64,000 nt of DNA from UBA8231 sp036011085 (lineage in GTDB: Bacteria; Latescibacterota; UBA2968; UBA8231): positions 36,418-100,417 of the forward strand of contig DASCMS010000075.1 of the NCBI GenBank assembly GCA_036011085.1, written 5' to 3'. This document shows positions 33,158-42,041 of the stretch, one piece after another. Below the pieces are notes generated by a model. It saw only the letters and a program-made list of their open reading frames with translations. It had not been told where the DNA came from and did no database searches. Numbering within the stretch: the stretch's first letter is position 1; each line of letters opens with the position of its first letter. The translations under genes were made by a program, and so were the position numbers.

Positions 33158-35941
33158 ATGACGACCGAATTACCGACCCAATACGACCCACAACACTGTG
33201 AGACAACCTGGTACTCGCGCTGGGAGGAAGCCGGCTATTTCCGCGCCCGAGCCGACTCGGAGCGACCACCCTATTGCATCACGATCCCACCCCCGAACGT
33301 CACCGGCGAACTGCACATGGGTCATGCCGTGCAGCATGCGATCCACGACAATGTGACGCGCCGCAAGCGCATGCAGGGGTATGAAACCCTCTGCCTGCCG
33401 GGCACCGATCACGCTGGCATCGCCACGCAGATGAAGGTGGAAGAGAAGCTGCTGGCCGATGAGGGCAAGACACGGTATGACGTGGGCCGGGAGGGTCTCA
33501 TCGAACGCATCTGGGCCTGGCGGGAGACCTATGGTGACGCCATCTATGATCAGCTGCGCAAGCTGGGCTGCAGTTACGACTGGGACCGATCCCGGTTTAC
33601 CCTCGACGACGGCTACGTTGACGCCGTTCTGCAGGCCTTTGAAGCCTTCCATGAACAGGGCTGGATCTACCGCGGCACACGCATGATCAACTGGTGTCCG
33701 CATTGCGGCACCGTGATCTCCGACCTGGAGACCGAAGAACGGTTGACCCAGGGAAAGCTGTGGCACATCCGCTATCCTGGCTGCGACGGCGGTCCCGATG
33801 TCACCGTGGCCACGACGCGACCCGAGACCATGCTCGGCGACACCGGGGTGGCCGTGCATCCCTCCGATCCTCGCTGGCAGGCGGCGGTCGGCAAGCAGGT
33901 CATGCTGCCGCTGATGGAACGGGCGATCCCCATCGTCGCCGACGAATACGCTGATCCGGAGATGGGATCCGGGGCGGTGAAGGTCACTCCCGCCCACGAT
34001 CCGAATGACTACGAGGTGGGTGCCCGCCATGATCTGCCGCAGGTCGTCGTCATCGGTTTCGATGGTGTGATGACGGAACGTGCCGGAGCCTGGGCGGGAC
34101 AGGACCGCTACGCGTGCCGCAAGCAGGTCATCGCCGCCCTCGAGGGGCTTGGCCTGTTGGTACAGGTCGATGACTATGAACACGCCGTACCGCACCACGA
34201 CAAGTGCGGCACCGTCATCGAGCCCCTGCCGATGGAGCAGTGGTTCATGAACATGCGGGACCTGGCCGACAAGGTGCGTCCCCATCTGCAGGGGGCCGGG
34301 GGTGACGACCAGGTCCGCTACGAGCCTGACCGGTATCGGGGCTACGCTCTCGAATGGCTGGACAACATCCGCGACTGGGCCCTGTCGCGCCAGATCTGGT
34401 GGGGACACCGAATCCCAGCCTGGTACTGCGCCGACTGCTCAGGTGATGGATTGACCCCTCTGGGTGGGTACGAGAGAGAGCAGGCGCTGAACGAGGGCGC
34501 ATTCAGAGTCTCGGTGGATGCCGGGGCTCGACCGATCGTCGCCGTCCAGCGGCCGGCCGCCTGCGCTGAATGTGGCGGGTCCCGCCTCGTGCAGGATCCC
34601 GATGTGCTCGACACGTGGTTCTCCTCGGCTCTGTGGCCCTTCGCCACGCTTGGCTGGCCTGACAGGACCGGGGAGTTGGCTCGTTTCCATCCTACGGATC
34701 TGATGATCACCGGTCGTGACATCCTCTACTTGTGGGTGCTGCGGATGGTCATGACGGCGACGGAATTCCTCCAGGAAGTCCCATTCCGTCAGGTCCTCAT
34801 CCATCCGACGATCCTGACCCAGGATGGCAAGCGCATGAGCAAGAGCCTCGGTACCGGGCTCAACCCGCTGGATCTCGTGCGCCTGTACGGCGCCGACGCC
34901 ACCCGCTACAGCCTGCTGGCCCAGTGCGGCACGACACAGGACGTGCGCTTCGACGCCGATATCAAGGACAATGTGGTCCAGGCAAGCGCCAGTGCCGAGG
35001 CCGGTCGCAATTTCTGCAACAAGCTGTGGAACGCTGCCCGCTATGTGCTGATGAATCTGGACGGCGACACCACCGCCGTAACACAAGCCGACGCCGATGA
35101 GCTGGCCGATCGCTGGATCCTCAGCCGCCTGGCGCAGACGATCCGTGACATCGACGAAGCACAGGAGAGTTTCCGCTTCAGCGACGTGACACGGGCCCTG
35201 CACGACTTCCTGCGTCGCGACTACTGTGACTGGTACATCGAGCTGGCCAAGCCGCGGCTGCTCTCCGGCTCGCCCGACGAGCGCGCCCGCGTACAGGGAG
35301 TTCTCGTCCACGTCCTGGAGCAGGCCTTGCGTCTCATGCACCCCATCATGCCCTTTCTCACCGAGGAGATCTGGCAACAGCTCCCGCTGGCCGCCGACGA
35401 TCGCCCCGAAAGCCTCATGATCGCCGCCTGGCCGGAGATCGATGCCGAAGCCGTCGATGCCCATGCCGAGAGGGAGATGGCCTTCGTGCAGGAGGTGATC
35501 ACCGCCGCCCGCACGATCCGCAGCGAGTTGAAGGTGCCACCAGCACGGAAAGTACCGCTGGTGTTGTCAGCCGGTTCACAGCCGACGGTGGACCGCCTGC
35601 AGGCACGGAGTGACTACGTGCAGGCTCTGGTGGGGGCCGAGTCCCTCGACATTGGCACCGATCTGCCGCAGCCGCCGGGGTCAGGCAGCGCCGTGGTGGG
35701 GGACATCGAAATCTTCCTGCCCCTCGATGGCCTGATAGATGTGGTTGCCGAGAGGGAACGCCTGAGCAAGGAAATCGACAAGCTGCAGGGATTGATCACG
35801 CGGCTCGAGAAGAAGCTCAGCAACGAAGGGTTCCTGCAGAAGGCGCCGGAAGCGGTCGTCGACAAAGAGCGGCAGCGACGGGAAGAGTACAGCACCAGCG
35901 TGACGAAACTGATCTCCAGCCTGGAGGCGCTCAACTCATGA
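33158..35941 (+). CDS. valS: Valyl-tRNA synthetase
   Basis: A 927-residue class I synthetase. The HIGH motif is in PPPNVTGELHMGHA and the KMSKS motif in GKRMSKSLG. Cysteine pairs (WCPHCGT, CADC, CAEC) suggest bound zinc in the connective-peptide and following regions. The last ~65 residues form the tRNA-binding coiled-coil arm usual for ValS. ATG 33158 fits the family start; the longer frame upstream overlaps the promoter. The stop overlaps the OmpA-like gene (ATGA). Confidence 0.97.
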   Translation: MTTELPTQYDPQHCETTWYSRWEEAGYFRARADSERPPYCITIPPPNVTGELHMGHAVQHAIHDNVTRRKRMQGYETLCLPGTDHAGIATQMKVEEKLLADEGKTRYDVGREGLIERIWAWRETYGDAIYDQLRKLGCSYDWDRSRFTLDDGYVDAVLQAFEAFHEQGWIYRGTRMINWCPHCGTVISDLETEERLTQGKLWHIRYPGCDGGPDVTVATTRPETMLGDTGVAVHPSDPRWQAAVGKQVMLPLMERAIPIVADEYADPEMGSGAVKVTPAHDPNDYEVGARHDLPQVVVIGFDGVMTERAGAWAGQDRYACRKQVIAALEGLGLLVQVDDYEHAVPHHDKCGTVIEPLPMEQWFMNMRDLADKVRPHLQGAGGDDQVRYEPDRYRGYALEWLDNIRDWALSRQIWWGHRIPAWYCADCSGDGLTPLGGYEREQALNEGAFRVSVDAGARPIVAVQRPAACAECGGSRLVQDPDVLDTWFSSALWPFATLGWPDRTGELARFHPTDLMITGRDILYLWVLRMVMTATEFLQEVPFRQVLIHPTILTQDGKRMSKSLGTGLNPLDLVRLYGADATRYSLLAQCGTTQDVRFDADIKDNVVQASASAEAGRNFCNKLWNAARYVLMNLDGDTTAVTQADADELADRWILSRLAQTIRDIDEAQESFRFSDVTRALHDFLRRDYCDWYIELAKPRLLSGSPDERARVQGVLVHVLEQALRLMHPIMPFLTEEIWQQLPLAADDRPESLMIAAWPEIDAEAVDAHAEREMAFVQEVITAARTIRSELKVPPARKVPLVLSAGSQPTVDRLQARSDYVQALVGAESLDIGTDLPQPPGSGSAVVGDIEIFLPLDGLIDVVAERERLSKEIDKLQGLITRLEKKLSNEGFLQKAPEAVVDKERQRREEYSTSVTKLISSLEALNS

Positions 35942-36672
35942 TTCGATCCCTCTTGTCCGGGCACATAGGCCTCGTGCTGCTGCTGAGTGCGGTCGAAGCG
36001 GGCGCTGCCTTCACGCCACCGCGGATCATCGGCGTCGTCAACCAGACCGATTCGGGCTCGCTGTCGGCGGCTGAACTGGCCGATCGGCGCTATGTGATCG
36101 ACAAGGGCCAGGTGCACAGTGTCAATCGTGGTGACGTGCTCAACGTCTACCGGGAGGTCCGTCTGTCGCGGCGGATTCCAGTACCCATGCGCCTGTTCAT
36201 CGGAAACATGACGATCACCGACGCCCAGCAGCAGTCATCCATCGGTCTGTTCACGGCCAATGCCAGAATCATGTCTCAATCGGTGATCAAGTACAAGACT
36301 GCGGTAAAGGGAGACATTGTCGTGCCCCGCCTCATCCTCGACTCCGGCGTGCTTTTCGACCCCGGCTCGTACGAGCTCAAGCCGGCAGCGGCAGAAGAAT
36401 TCGCCAAGGTGGCCGACTTCGTCCGGCTCTTCTCGCCAGCCAAGCTGGTCGTCGAAGGGCATACTGACTCCGACGGTGAGCAGATGGACAACATGCGACT
36501 GTCCGAGCAGCGCTCCCAGCAGATCACCAAGTACCTCGTCGATGAATACGACTTCATCACCCCGTCGATGGTCGAGGCGAAGGGATACGGCGAAGCCCAG
36601 CCGATCGTGCCCAACAACACGCCCGAGAACAAGACGCTGAACCGACGGATCGAGGTGATCGTCTGGGAGTGA
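35938..36672 (+). CDS. OmpA-family peptidoglycan-associated protein
   Basis: A 244-residue protein with an N-terminal signal sequence (hydrophobic LSGHIGLVLLLSAVEAGAA), a middle beta-rich region and a C-terminal OmpA domain with ILDSGVLFDPGSYELKP, VEGHTDSDG and NRRIEVIVWE, which binds the diaminopimelate of peptidoglycan. The middle region (VDKGQVHSVNRGDVLNVYREVR) resembles small SH3-like folds found in related envelope proteins. It is coupled to valS by ATGA overlap, an odd pairing that may simply reflect genome compaction. Confidence 0.88.
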   Translation: MIRSLLSGHIGLVLLLSAVEAGAAFTPPRIIGVVNQTDSGSLSAAELADRRYVIDKGQVHSVNRGDVLNVYREVRLSRRIPVPMRLFIGNMTITDAQQQSSIGLFTANARIMSQSVIKYKTAVKGDIVVPRLILDSGVLFDPGSYELKPAAAEEFAKVADFVRLFSPAKLVVEGHTDSDGEQMDNMRLSEQRSQQITKYLVDEYDFITPSMVEAKGYGEAQPIVPNNTPENKTLNRRIEVIVWE

Positions 36673-36676
36673 GCCG

Positions 36677-38407
36677 TTGATTCTCGATTCTCTCACGATC
36701 AAAGTGCTGGCTGCGGAATTGGCCAACAGGCACGTGGGCTGTCACATCCGCAACGCCCATGCCGATGACACTGGACTCGACCTGCTGCTGGCGTCCGCAC
36801 CCGGGGGTGAGACCGACGACACCTGGGGCATACGACTAGAATACGGTCCCCCCGGCACCCTGAGCCTGGCTCCCGCGCCGACACTGGCAGACGGGGGAGG
36901 ACGCGAGCGTTACCTGCAGGGCTCGCGTATCGACAGCATTGTCGCCGTCCCCGGGGACCGCGTACTCAGCCTGTGTCTCAGTCGACCCGACGCCGAGTCC
37001 CGCCTCACTCACGGCCTCTTGCACATATTGCTGATCCCGCCCAGGTATCGGGCGGTTCTCGTATCCCGAAGTCACGGCCGCATCCTGGGTGTATGGGCGG
37101 GGCGAGGCGATCGCCGGGCGCCGGCGTATGGCTCGCCATACCAGGCGCCCGTCATGGCCGAGCGCCTCGACCCTGTCCGTCACACCGAGGCGGAATTCGC
37201 CGACACGCTGCAGCGTCATGGCGGTGCCCTGGAACAGGCTCTGCAGCAGGCGCTCGCCGGCGCCGATCGTCATCTCATCAGCCGGCTGTGCGCCGACAGC
37301 GAGATCGACCCTGGAGCTGCCGTCGCCGATCTCGCCGATGGAGACATCGCGACGCTGCGACGGATGGCCCAGCAACTGTGGTCGCGTGCTGCCGGTCCCG
37401 TGTACCGCTGGACCCGGGGACCGATCAGAGTTTCCGTCGCGGCACCAGCCGAAAAAGACATTCATACGGTGAGATTCGCCACGGTGAGTTCCGCTCTGGA
37501 ACCGGCGGCCGAAGAGGCCACCATCGTGCCCATTGGGTCCACACCGGGACATCGCCGTCGGCTTGAGAAAGTCCTGCGCGTGCTTCAACGTCGTGGCACG
37601 GGTCTGCAGAAGGACCTGGACGAAGCGGATGACGCCGATGCTCTGGAACGCAGAGGCAACTCGCTCATGGCCGCCGCCGCCGCCATAGAAACCGGCGGCA
37701 ACGGCAGCATTCCCGATGTCCATGACGCACGCGGCTCGGCGATGATCGACATCCGCCTGGCGCCGGGAGAGACGTCGGCACAACATGCGGCCCGGTTGCT
37801 GCGTCGATCGGCGAAGCTGCGCCGCCGTGCCCACGTCCTGCCCCCGCGGTTGCACCGTGTGCGGGAACTGATTTTTGAAACCGAAGGACTGCTCGAAGGC
37901 TTGCGCCAGGGCGACGAGATATCGGAGGAGACGATGGCACGATGGGAACGCCGGGTGGAAGTCAGACAGACACCACCGCGCGATGGCAAGGGTGACGGGC
38001 CACCGGAGGACGACCGCCAGGGCGCCCGACCTCGACGGTACCTTACCAGCGACGGATGGTCCGTCTGGGCTGGCCGCAACAATCGTGAGAACGACATCCT
38101 CTCACACCGATTGGCAACGCAGAACGATGTCTGGTTCCACGCCCACGGGTATGCGGGATCGCATGTCATCCTTCGCCGAGAAGGCAGGAAGGAGGACCCC
38201 AGCAGCCGGGCTCTGGAGGAGGCTGCAGGTGTCGCCGCCTACTGGAGCAAGGGGCGCACAGCCAACAAGGTTCCCGTCGTCTACACTCTGGCCAAGTTCG
38301 TCTCCAAGCCACGCGGGGCCGTTCCGGGTCTGGCGGTGATGAAACGGGAGAAGACCATCATGGTCCGGCCGGCGCTGCTGCCTGCCGAGGAAGGTGAGAA
38401 GGATTGA
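36677..38407 (+). CDS. NFACT-family ribosome quality-control protein (RqcH-like)
   Basis: A 576-residue protein. The N-terminal NFACT-N domain shows RYLQGSRIDSIVAVPGDRVL, in which the conserved Asp-Arg pair (GDR) used by RqcH for alanine tailing is kept. A central helical and basic region follows, then the C-terminal NFACT-R domain (YLTSDGWSVWAGRNNRENDILSHR... and NDVWFHAHGYAGSHVILR). RqcH binds stalled 50S subunits and adds C-terminal alanines to nascent chains to target them for ClpXP; clpX and clpP are also in this window. The start is TTG 36677. The stop overlaps the ychF start (TTGA). Confidence 0.87.
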   Translation: MILDSLTIKVLAAELANRHVGCHIRNAHADDTGLDLLLASAPGGETDDTWGIRLEYGPPGTLSLAPAPTLADGGGRERYLQGSRIDSIVAVPGDRVLSLCLSRPDAESRLTHGLLHILLIPPRYRAVLVSRSHGRILGVWAGRGDRRAPAYGSPYQAPVMAERLDPVRHTEAEFADTLQRHGGALEQALQQALAGADRHLISRLCADSEIDPGAAVADLADGDIATLRRMAQQLWSRAAGPVYRWTRGPIRVSVAAPAEKDIHTVRFATVSSALEPAAEEATIVPIGSTPGHRRRLEKVLRVLQRRGTGLQKDLDEADDADALERRGNSLMAAAAAIETGGNGSIPDVHDARGSAMIDIRLAPGETSAQHAARLLRRSAKLRRRAHVLPPRLHRVRELIFETEGLLEGLRQGDEISEETMARWERRVEVRQTPPRDGKGDGPPEDDRQGARPRRYLTSDGWSVWAGRNNRENDILSHRLATQNDVWFHAHGYAGSHVILRREGRKEDPSSRALEEAAGVAAYWSKGRTANKVPVVYTLAKFVSKPRGAVPGLAVMKREKTIMVRPALLPAEEGEKD

Positions 38408-39498
38408 GCTTATCCACGGGGATCGTCGGCCTGCCCAATGTGGGAAAATCGACGCTCTTCAATGCCCTGACGCGGGGCAGTGTACCGGCGTCTAGTTATC
38501 CATTCTGTACGATCGAGCCGAACATGGCAATCGTCACGGTGCCCGACCCGCGACTCCGCCGGCTGGAAACGTTGCTACAACCAGCCGACTGCATCAACAC
38601 GGCGATCCAGATCACCGACATCGCCGGGCTGGTTCGGGGTGCCAGTCGGGGGGAGGGACGGGGGAATCGCTTTCTCGCCGACGTTCGCGACACCGATGCG
38701 CTACTCCATGTGGTCCGCTGCTTCGCCGACGACAGCGTGTCCCACGTGGAGACCGACCTCAACCCCCTGCGGGACGCCGACACCGTCGTTTCCGAGTTGC
38801 TGCTCGCCGACCTGGAAGTAACCGAGCGAAACCTGCCCAACCTCGACAAGGTGGTCCGTTCCGATCCGCGTTCACAACGCCAGGTGGAACTGGTGGCCCT
38901 GGAGGCAGCCCACGCCGCCCTTACACAGGGGATCACCATTCGTGAGGCCGGTCTGGGCAGGGAACAGCTGGAGTCCCTGCGCGGATACGCTTTTCTGACG
39001 GAGAAGCCGATGCTGCTGGTGGCCAACGTCGACGAGTCGGCGGCCCTCACGGGTGGCCCCTGGATCGACGGCCTGCGCCAGCGCCATGGCGCCTCCGGGG
39101 TCGTCGTCATCTCGGCACAGATCGAGGCCGAGATCGCCCAACTGGAGGCGACGGAGAGGACCGCTTTTCTCGCCGAGATGGGACTGGGAGAAAGCGGCGT
39201 CGACAGCCTTGTGCAGTCTGCCTACAAGCTTCTCGACCTGATCACGTTCTACACTCTGGCCAACGACAAGCTGCAGGGCTGGCAACTGCCACGCGGCAGC
39301 ACTGCGGCAGCGGCTGCCGGCCGCATCCACAGCGACATGGAATCCGGTTTCATTCGCGCCGAGGTGGCAACGGCCGACGACCTTGAGGCCGTGGGTGGTC
39401 ACCTGTCCAAGCTTCGCGAATCCGGTCGCCTGCGCGCCGAAGGTCGAGACTACGCCATCGACGAAGGTGACGTGGTCACCTTCCTGTTCAAGAGTTGA
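38404..39498 (+). CDS. ychF: Ribosome-associated ATPase YchF/Obg-like
   Basis: A 364-residue OBG-family protein. The N-terminus reads GIVGLPNVGKSTLFNAL, DIAGLVRGASRGEGRGNRFL is the G3 region, and the C-terminal TGS domain ends in VVTFLFKS. YchF prefers ATP over GTP; it binds ribosomes and is linked to stress responses. It starts at TTG 38404, overlapping the NFACT gene, so the two ribosome-associated genes are coupled. Confidence 0.95.
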   Translation: MSLSTGIVGLPNVGKSTLFNALTRGSVPASSYPFCTIEPNMAIVTVPDPRLRRLETLLQPADCINTAIQITDIAGLVRGASRGEGRGNRFLADVRDTDALLHVVRCFADDSVSHVETDLNPLRDADTVVSELLLADLEVTERNLPNLDKVVRSDPRSQRQVELVALEAAHAALTQGITIREAGLGREQLESLRGYAFLTEKPMLLVANVDESAALTGGPWIDGLRQRHGASGVVVISAQIEAEIAQLEATERTAFLAEMGLGESGVDSLVQSAYKLLDLITFYTLANDKLQGWQLPRGSTAAAAAGRIHSDMESGFIRAEVATADDLEAVGGHLSKLRESGRLRAEGRDYAIDEGDVVTFLFKS

Positions 39499-39517
39499 GT
39501 CCCATCAGGGCTCTATG

Positions 39518-40612
39518 CTAGAAATGGGCGTGCAGACTCAGTCCGAAACCGTTGGCGTTTCCCCCTGGGTCCTGCGGAACGCTGTCGCGCAGATGGTAGA
39601 CGAAGGACGCATTGAGGAAGGGCGTGAGGAACGCATCGGCGGCGAAACTAACCCGACTCCGCTCGTCTTCGGCCACGGTGTCATAGGGATCGTGGTAGTC
39701 GAAGGCAAGACGCAGGTTGACGGCCTGGCGCAACCACAGATCGACACTGGTGAAAGCGACGAACTGGTCGGTATCGCCCCCGGCTGACGTCTCGGCAATC
39801 CAGTCGGCCTCGCCGGTCCAGGTCAACGGCCCCAGCGACGTGGAGGCGAAAGGGCCCGCCACGAGACGATCGCCGCCCGGCGGATCGTTGTAGGCAACCG
39901 AGGCACCGACGACGAATCTCTCATGCCACCAGCTCAAGACGCCTGACACCTGCTTCCCCGCGTTGTCGTCACGGCCACCCTGCGTGCCGTTGCTCAGGGC
40001 CAGGGCCAGTAGCAGCGGACCCGGCTCGAAGCCAACTTCCACCCCGAGGTCCTGGTTGTCATAATTGAACCCCGTGACGCGGCGCACAAAGGCGTCATCA
40101 TCCCACATGCGGATGCCGTAGGGCAGCAGCATGCGTCCAACCTTGGCGTACCCGGAGGCGGGCAATCCTTCCAACAGAAGGAAGGCTTCGCGGCTCGCCG
40201 CCCCTCCAGGAGCCAGGATCTCATCGAAGTAGAGGGACATGACCCCGGGGAGAAGATGAACATCGACGTAGAGATTGCCGCTGTGAATGGCGAAGGTATT
40301 CTGTCTGTCCCTCCCCTCCGATCCGGCGACCGTCTCGTTGGCGGCGACAAAGTCGGCTCCCACGCTGATGCTCGGCCCGAGATCGGCGGAGAAATCGAGG
40401 GCGGCTTCGGATATCTCTTCGAGCAGGGGGGTGATCTCCTCCTGTGTGAACAACGCACCAAACCCGTTGCGCATGCCACCGCCGGTATGGTTGACATGGC
40501 ACGTGCTGCACTTGAGCCCCTCACGAAGGGCGATGTAGGGTTCGGCAGCAGCCTTCGTGCCTGCCAGCACCAGCAGGAGTGGGACCAGCCAGCAAGCGGC
40601 GGAGCGGGTCAA
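39518..40612 (-). CDS. Outer-membrane beta-barrel-like protein with one c-type heme motif
   Basis: A 364-residue exported protein. A signal peptide (CWLVPLLLVLAGTKAAAEP) is followed at once by CSTCH, a c-type heme site, in GLKCSTCHVNHTGGGMRNGFG. The rest alternates polar and aromatic/hydrophobic stretches and ends in SLHAHF with a terminal phenylalanine, typical of outer-membrane barrels. TTG 40612 is chosen because GGAGGT lies 6 bases upstream; the open frame reaches 40672. The arrangement (N-terminal heme then barrel) suggests an electron-transfer porin. I do not know a named family. It is divergent from the shell-protein gene. Confidence 0.78.
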   Translation of the reverse strand: MTRSAACWLVPLLLVLAGTKAAAEPYIALREGLKCSTCHVNHTGGGMRNGFGALFTQEEITPLLEEISEAALDFSADLGPSISVGADFVAANETVAGSEGRDRQNTFAIHSGNLYVDVHLLPGVMSLYFDEILAPGGAASREAFLLLEGLPASGYAKVGRMLLPYGIRMWDDDAFVRRVTGFNYDNQDLGVEVGFEPGPLLLALALSNGTQGGRDDNAGKQVSGVLSWWHERFVVGASVAYNDPPGGDRLVAGPFASTSLGPLTWTGEADWIAETSAGGDTDQFVAFTSVDLWLRQAVNLRLAFDYHDPYDTVAEDERSRVSFAADAFLTPFLNASFVYHLRDSVPQDPGGNANGFGLSLHAHF

Positions 40613-40728
40613 GGGGCGACCTCCACTGTTTTGGATTGAGATTCGGGGGAATCCCGCACTGCAGATCAGCAAGCTATCCGGCTGACGGACGGCCTGTCAA
40701 ACGGGTTCACATCTGACGGAGGACTTCC

Positions 40729-41127
40729 TTGACCGTCAGTGTGGGCACTCCCATCTTACTTGGCTTGGATAGCAAGCGCTCCTCCTCGCCATACGGACAC
40801 GATTTCTTGAGCGACGCACCGACAGCAACTCCTGGCGACGCTCTGGGTATGATCGAAACACGCGGTCTCGTGGCAGCGATCGAGGCCGCGGATGCGATGG
40901 TGAAAGCTGCCGATGTGGAGTTGGCGGGTTGGCAGATCGTGGGCGGGGGGTTGGTCACCACCCTCGTACGGGGTGATGTAGCCGCGGTCCAGGCGGCTAC
41001 AGATTCCGGTGAAACCGCAGCCAGGGCCGTGGGCGAGGTGATTGCGGTACACGTCATCGCCCGCCCCCATGCTGGACTTCTGGGACTGTTGCCTGACGCT
41101 GGATTCTCGCAGGCGCACCGGTCTTGA
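40729..41127 (+). CDS. Bacterial microcompartment (BMC-H) shell protein
   Basis: A 132-residue protein whose residues ~38-125 are a full single BMC domain: ALGMIETRGLVAAIEAADAM, AGWQIVGGGLVTTLVRGDVAAVQAA and GEVIAVHVIARPH. Such proteins form the hexagonal tiles of carboxysome-like or catabolic microcompartments. An unusual N-terminal extension of about 37 residues precedes the domain. The TTG start has a good GGAGGA 6-9 bases upstream. No pentameric vertex protein (BMC-P) is nearby. It is the first gene of a coupled operon with a membrane protein and a class II aldolase, which suggests the sugar-phosphate aldolase type of microcompartment. Confidence 0.93.
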   Translation: MTVSVGTPILLGLDSKRSSSPYGHDFLSDAPTATPGDALGMIETRGLVAAIEAADAMVKAADVELAGWQIVGGGLVTTLVRGDVAAVQAATDSGETAARAVGEVIAVHVIARPHAGLLGLLPDAGFSQAHRS

Positions 41128-42041
41128 GACCGGACCTCAAGCATCCGGGCATACGACTGGCGGTGGCGTCCGCCCTGCTCTTCGCCTTGTTGCGTTGGAT
41201 CCTGCCACCGGCTGACCTGCTCGCCGCCGCGGCTGCCGCCCAGCCCCGCTGGCTGCTGCTGGCAGCGTCGTTGACACCGATCGGACTGCTGATACAGTGG
41301 TGGAAATGGCGGCGCCTGGTTCAGGCCGGACTGCCGGGCATTGGTGAGGGAGACATTGTGCAGTCCCTGTTCACCGGCTTTGGTCTCGGCCTGCTGACTC
41401 CCGGGCGCCTCGGTGAGCTCGGCCGGGCGGTGGGCTGGCAGGGAGATCGTTTGCGAGGCACGATGCTGGCAACGGCAGATCGTCTTGTGTCCAGCTTCGT
41501 GACCCTGTGGGTCGGGGCGCTGGGCGCCCTGTATGTGGCGCCGGTTCTGTGGGGAATGTGGGCTGTTGGGGCGGGTGCCGTCGTCGGTCTGGCATGGTAC
41601 CGGTTCGGCCACAGGATTCCGAGGCGCCTGGCTCCCTGGCGCCGTCTGTCCATGTTGACAGATGTGGGCTGGCAGGGCTGGGTCGGCAATGCCTCAGCTG
41701 CGGTCCTGTTCAACCTGCTCTTCTTCCTGCAGATGTTCTGTCTGCTCCGCTCGACGGGGCCTGTCCCGGAGGGGGCCATCATGGCGATTCCTGCCATGTT
41801 CGCCCTCAAGACGCTGCTGCCCATCAGCCTGATGGACCTGGGGGTACGCGAAGGCGCTGCCGTCGGCGTACTCGGCACAGTCGGCGTCGGTGCGGCTACG
41901 GCGGTACATGCGTCTCTCATGCTCTTCTGCCTGAATGTGCTGGCCCCGGGAGTGGTGGGTCTGCTCGTGTTGTCTCTGGTCACCCGCCGCAACCAATTCT
42001 CCACACACCCGAAGCGAGTCGAGTTCGCCCATGTGCGCTGA
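41124..42041 (+). CDS. Flippase-like integral membrane protein (LPG-synthase TM/AglD-like family)
   Basis: A 305-residue protein with about eight hydrophobic segments. GFGLGLLTPGRLGELGRA and ISLMDLGVREGAAVGVLG are the hallmarks of the lysylphosphatidylglycerol-synthase membrane domain family, which includes candidate flippases for lipid-linked sugars. The TTG start overlaps the shell-protein stop (TTGA) and the end overlaps the aldolase start by 11 bases. It is probably a lipid or lipid-glycan transporter. Its position between two microcompartment genes is unexpected. Confidence 0.82.
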   Translation: MRPDLKHPGIRLAVASALLFALLRWILPPADLLAAAAAAQPRWLLLAASLTPIGLLIQWWKWRRLVQAGLPGIGEGDIVQSLFTGFGLGLLTPGRLGELGRAVGWQGDRLRGTMLATADRLVSSFVTLWVGALGALYVAPVLWGMWAVGAGAVVGLAWYRFGHRIPRRLAPWRRLSMLTDVGWQGWVGNASAAVLFNLLFFLQMFCLLRSTGPVPEGAIMAIPAMFALKTLLPISLMDLGVREGAAVGVLGTVGVGAATAVHASLMLFCLNVLAPGVVGLLVLSLVTRRNQFSTHPKRVEFAHVR

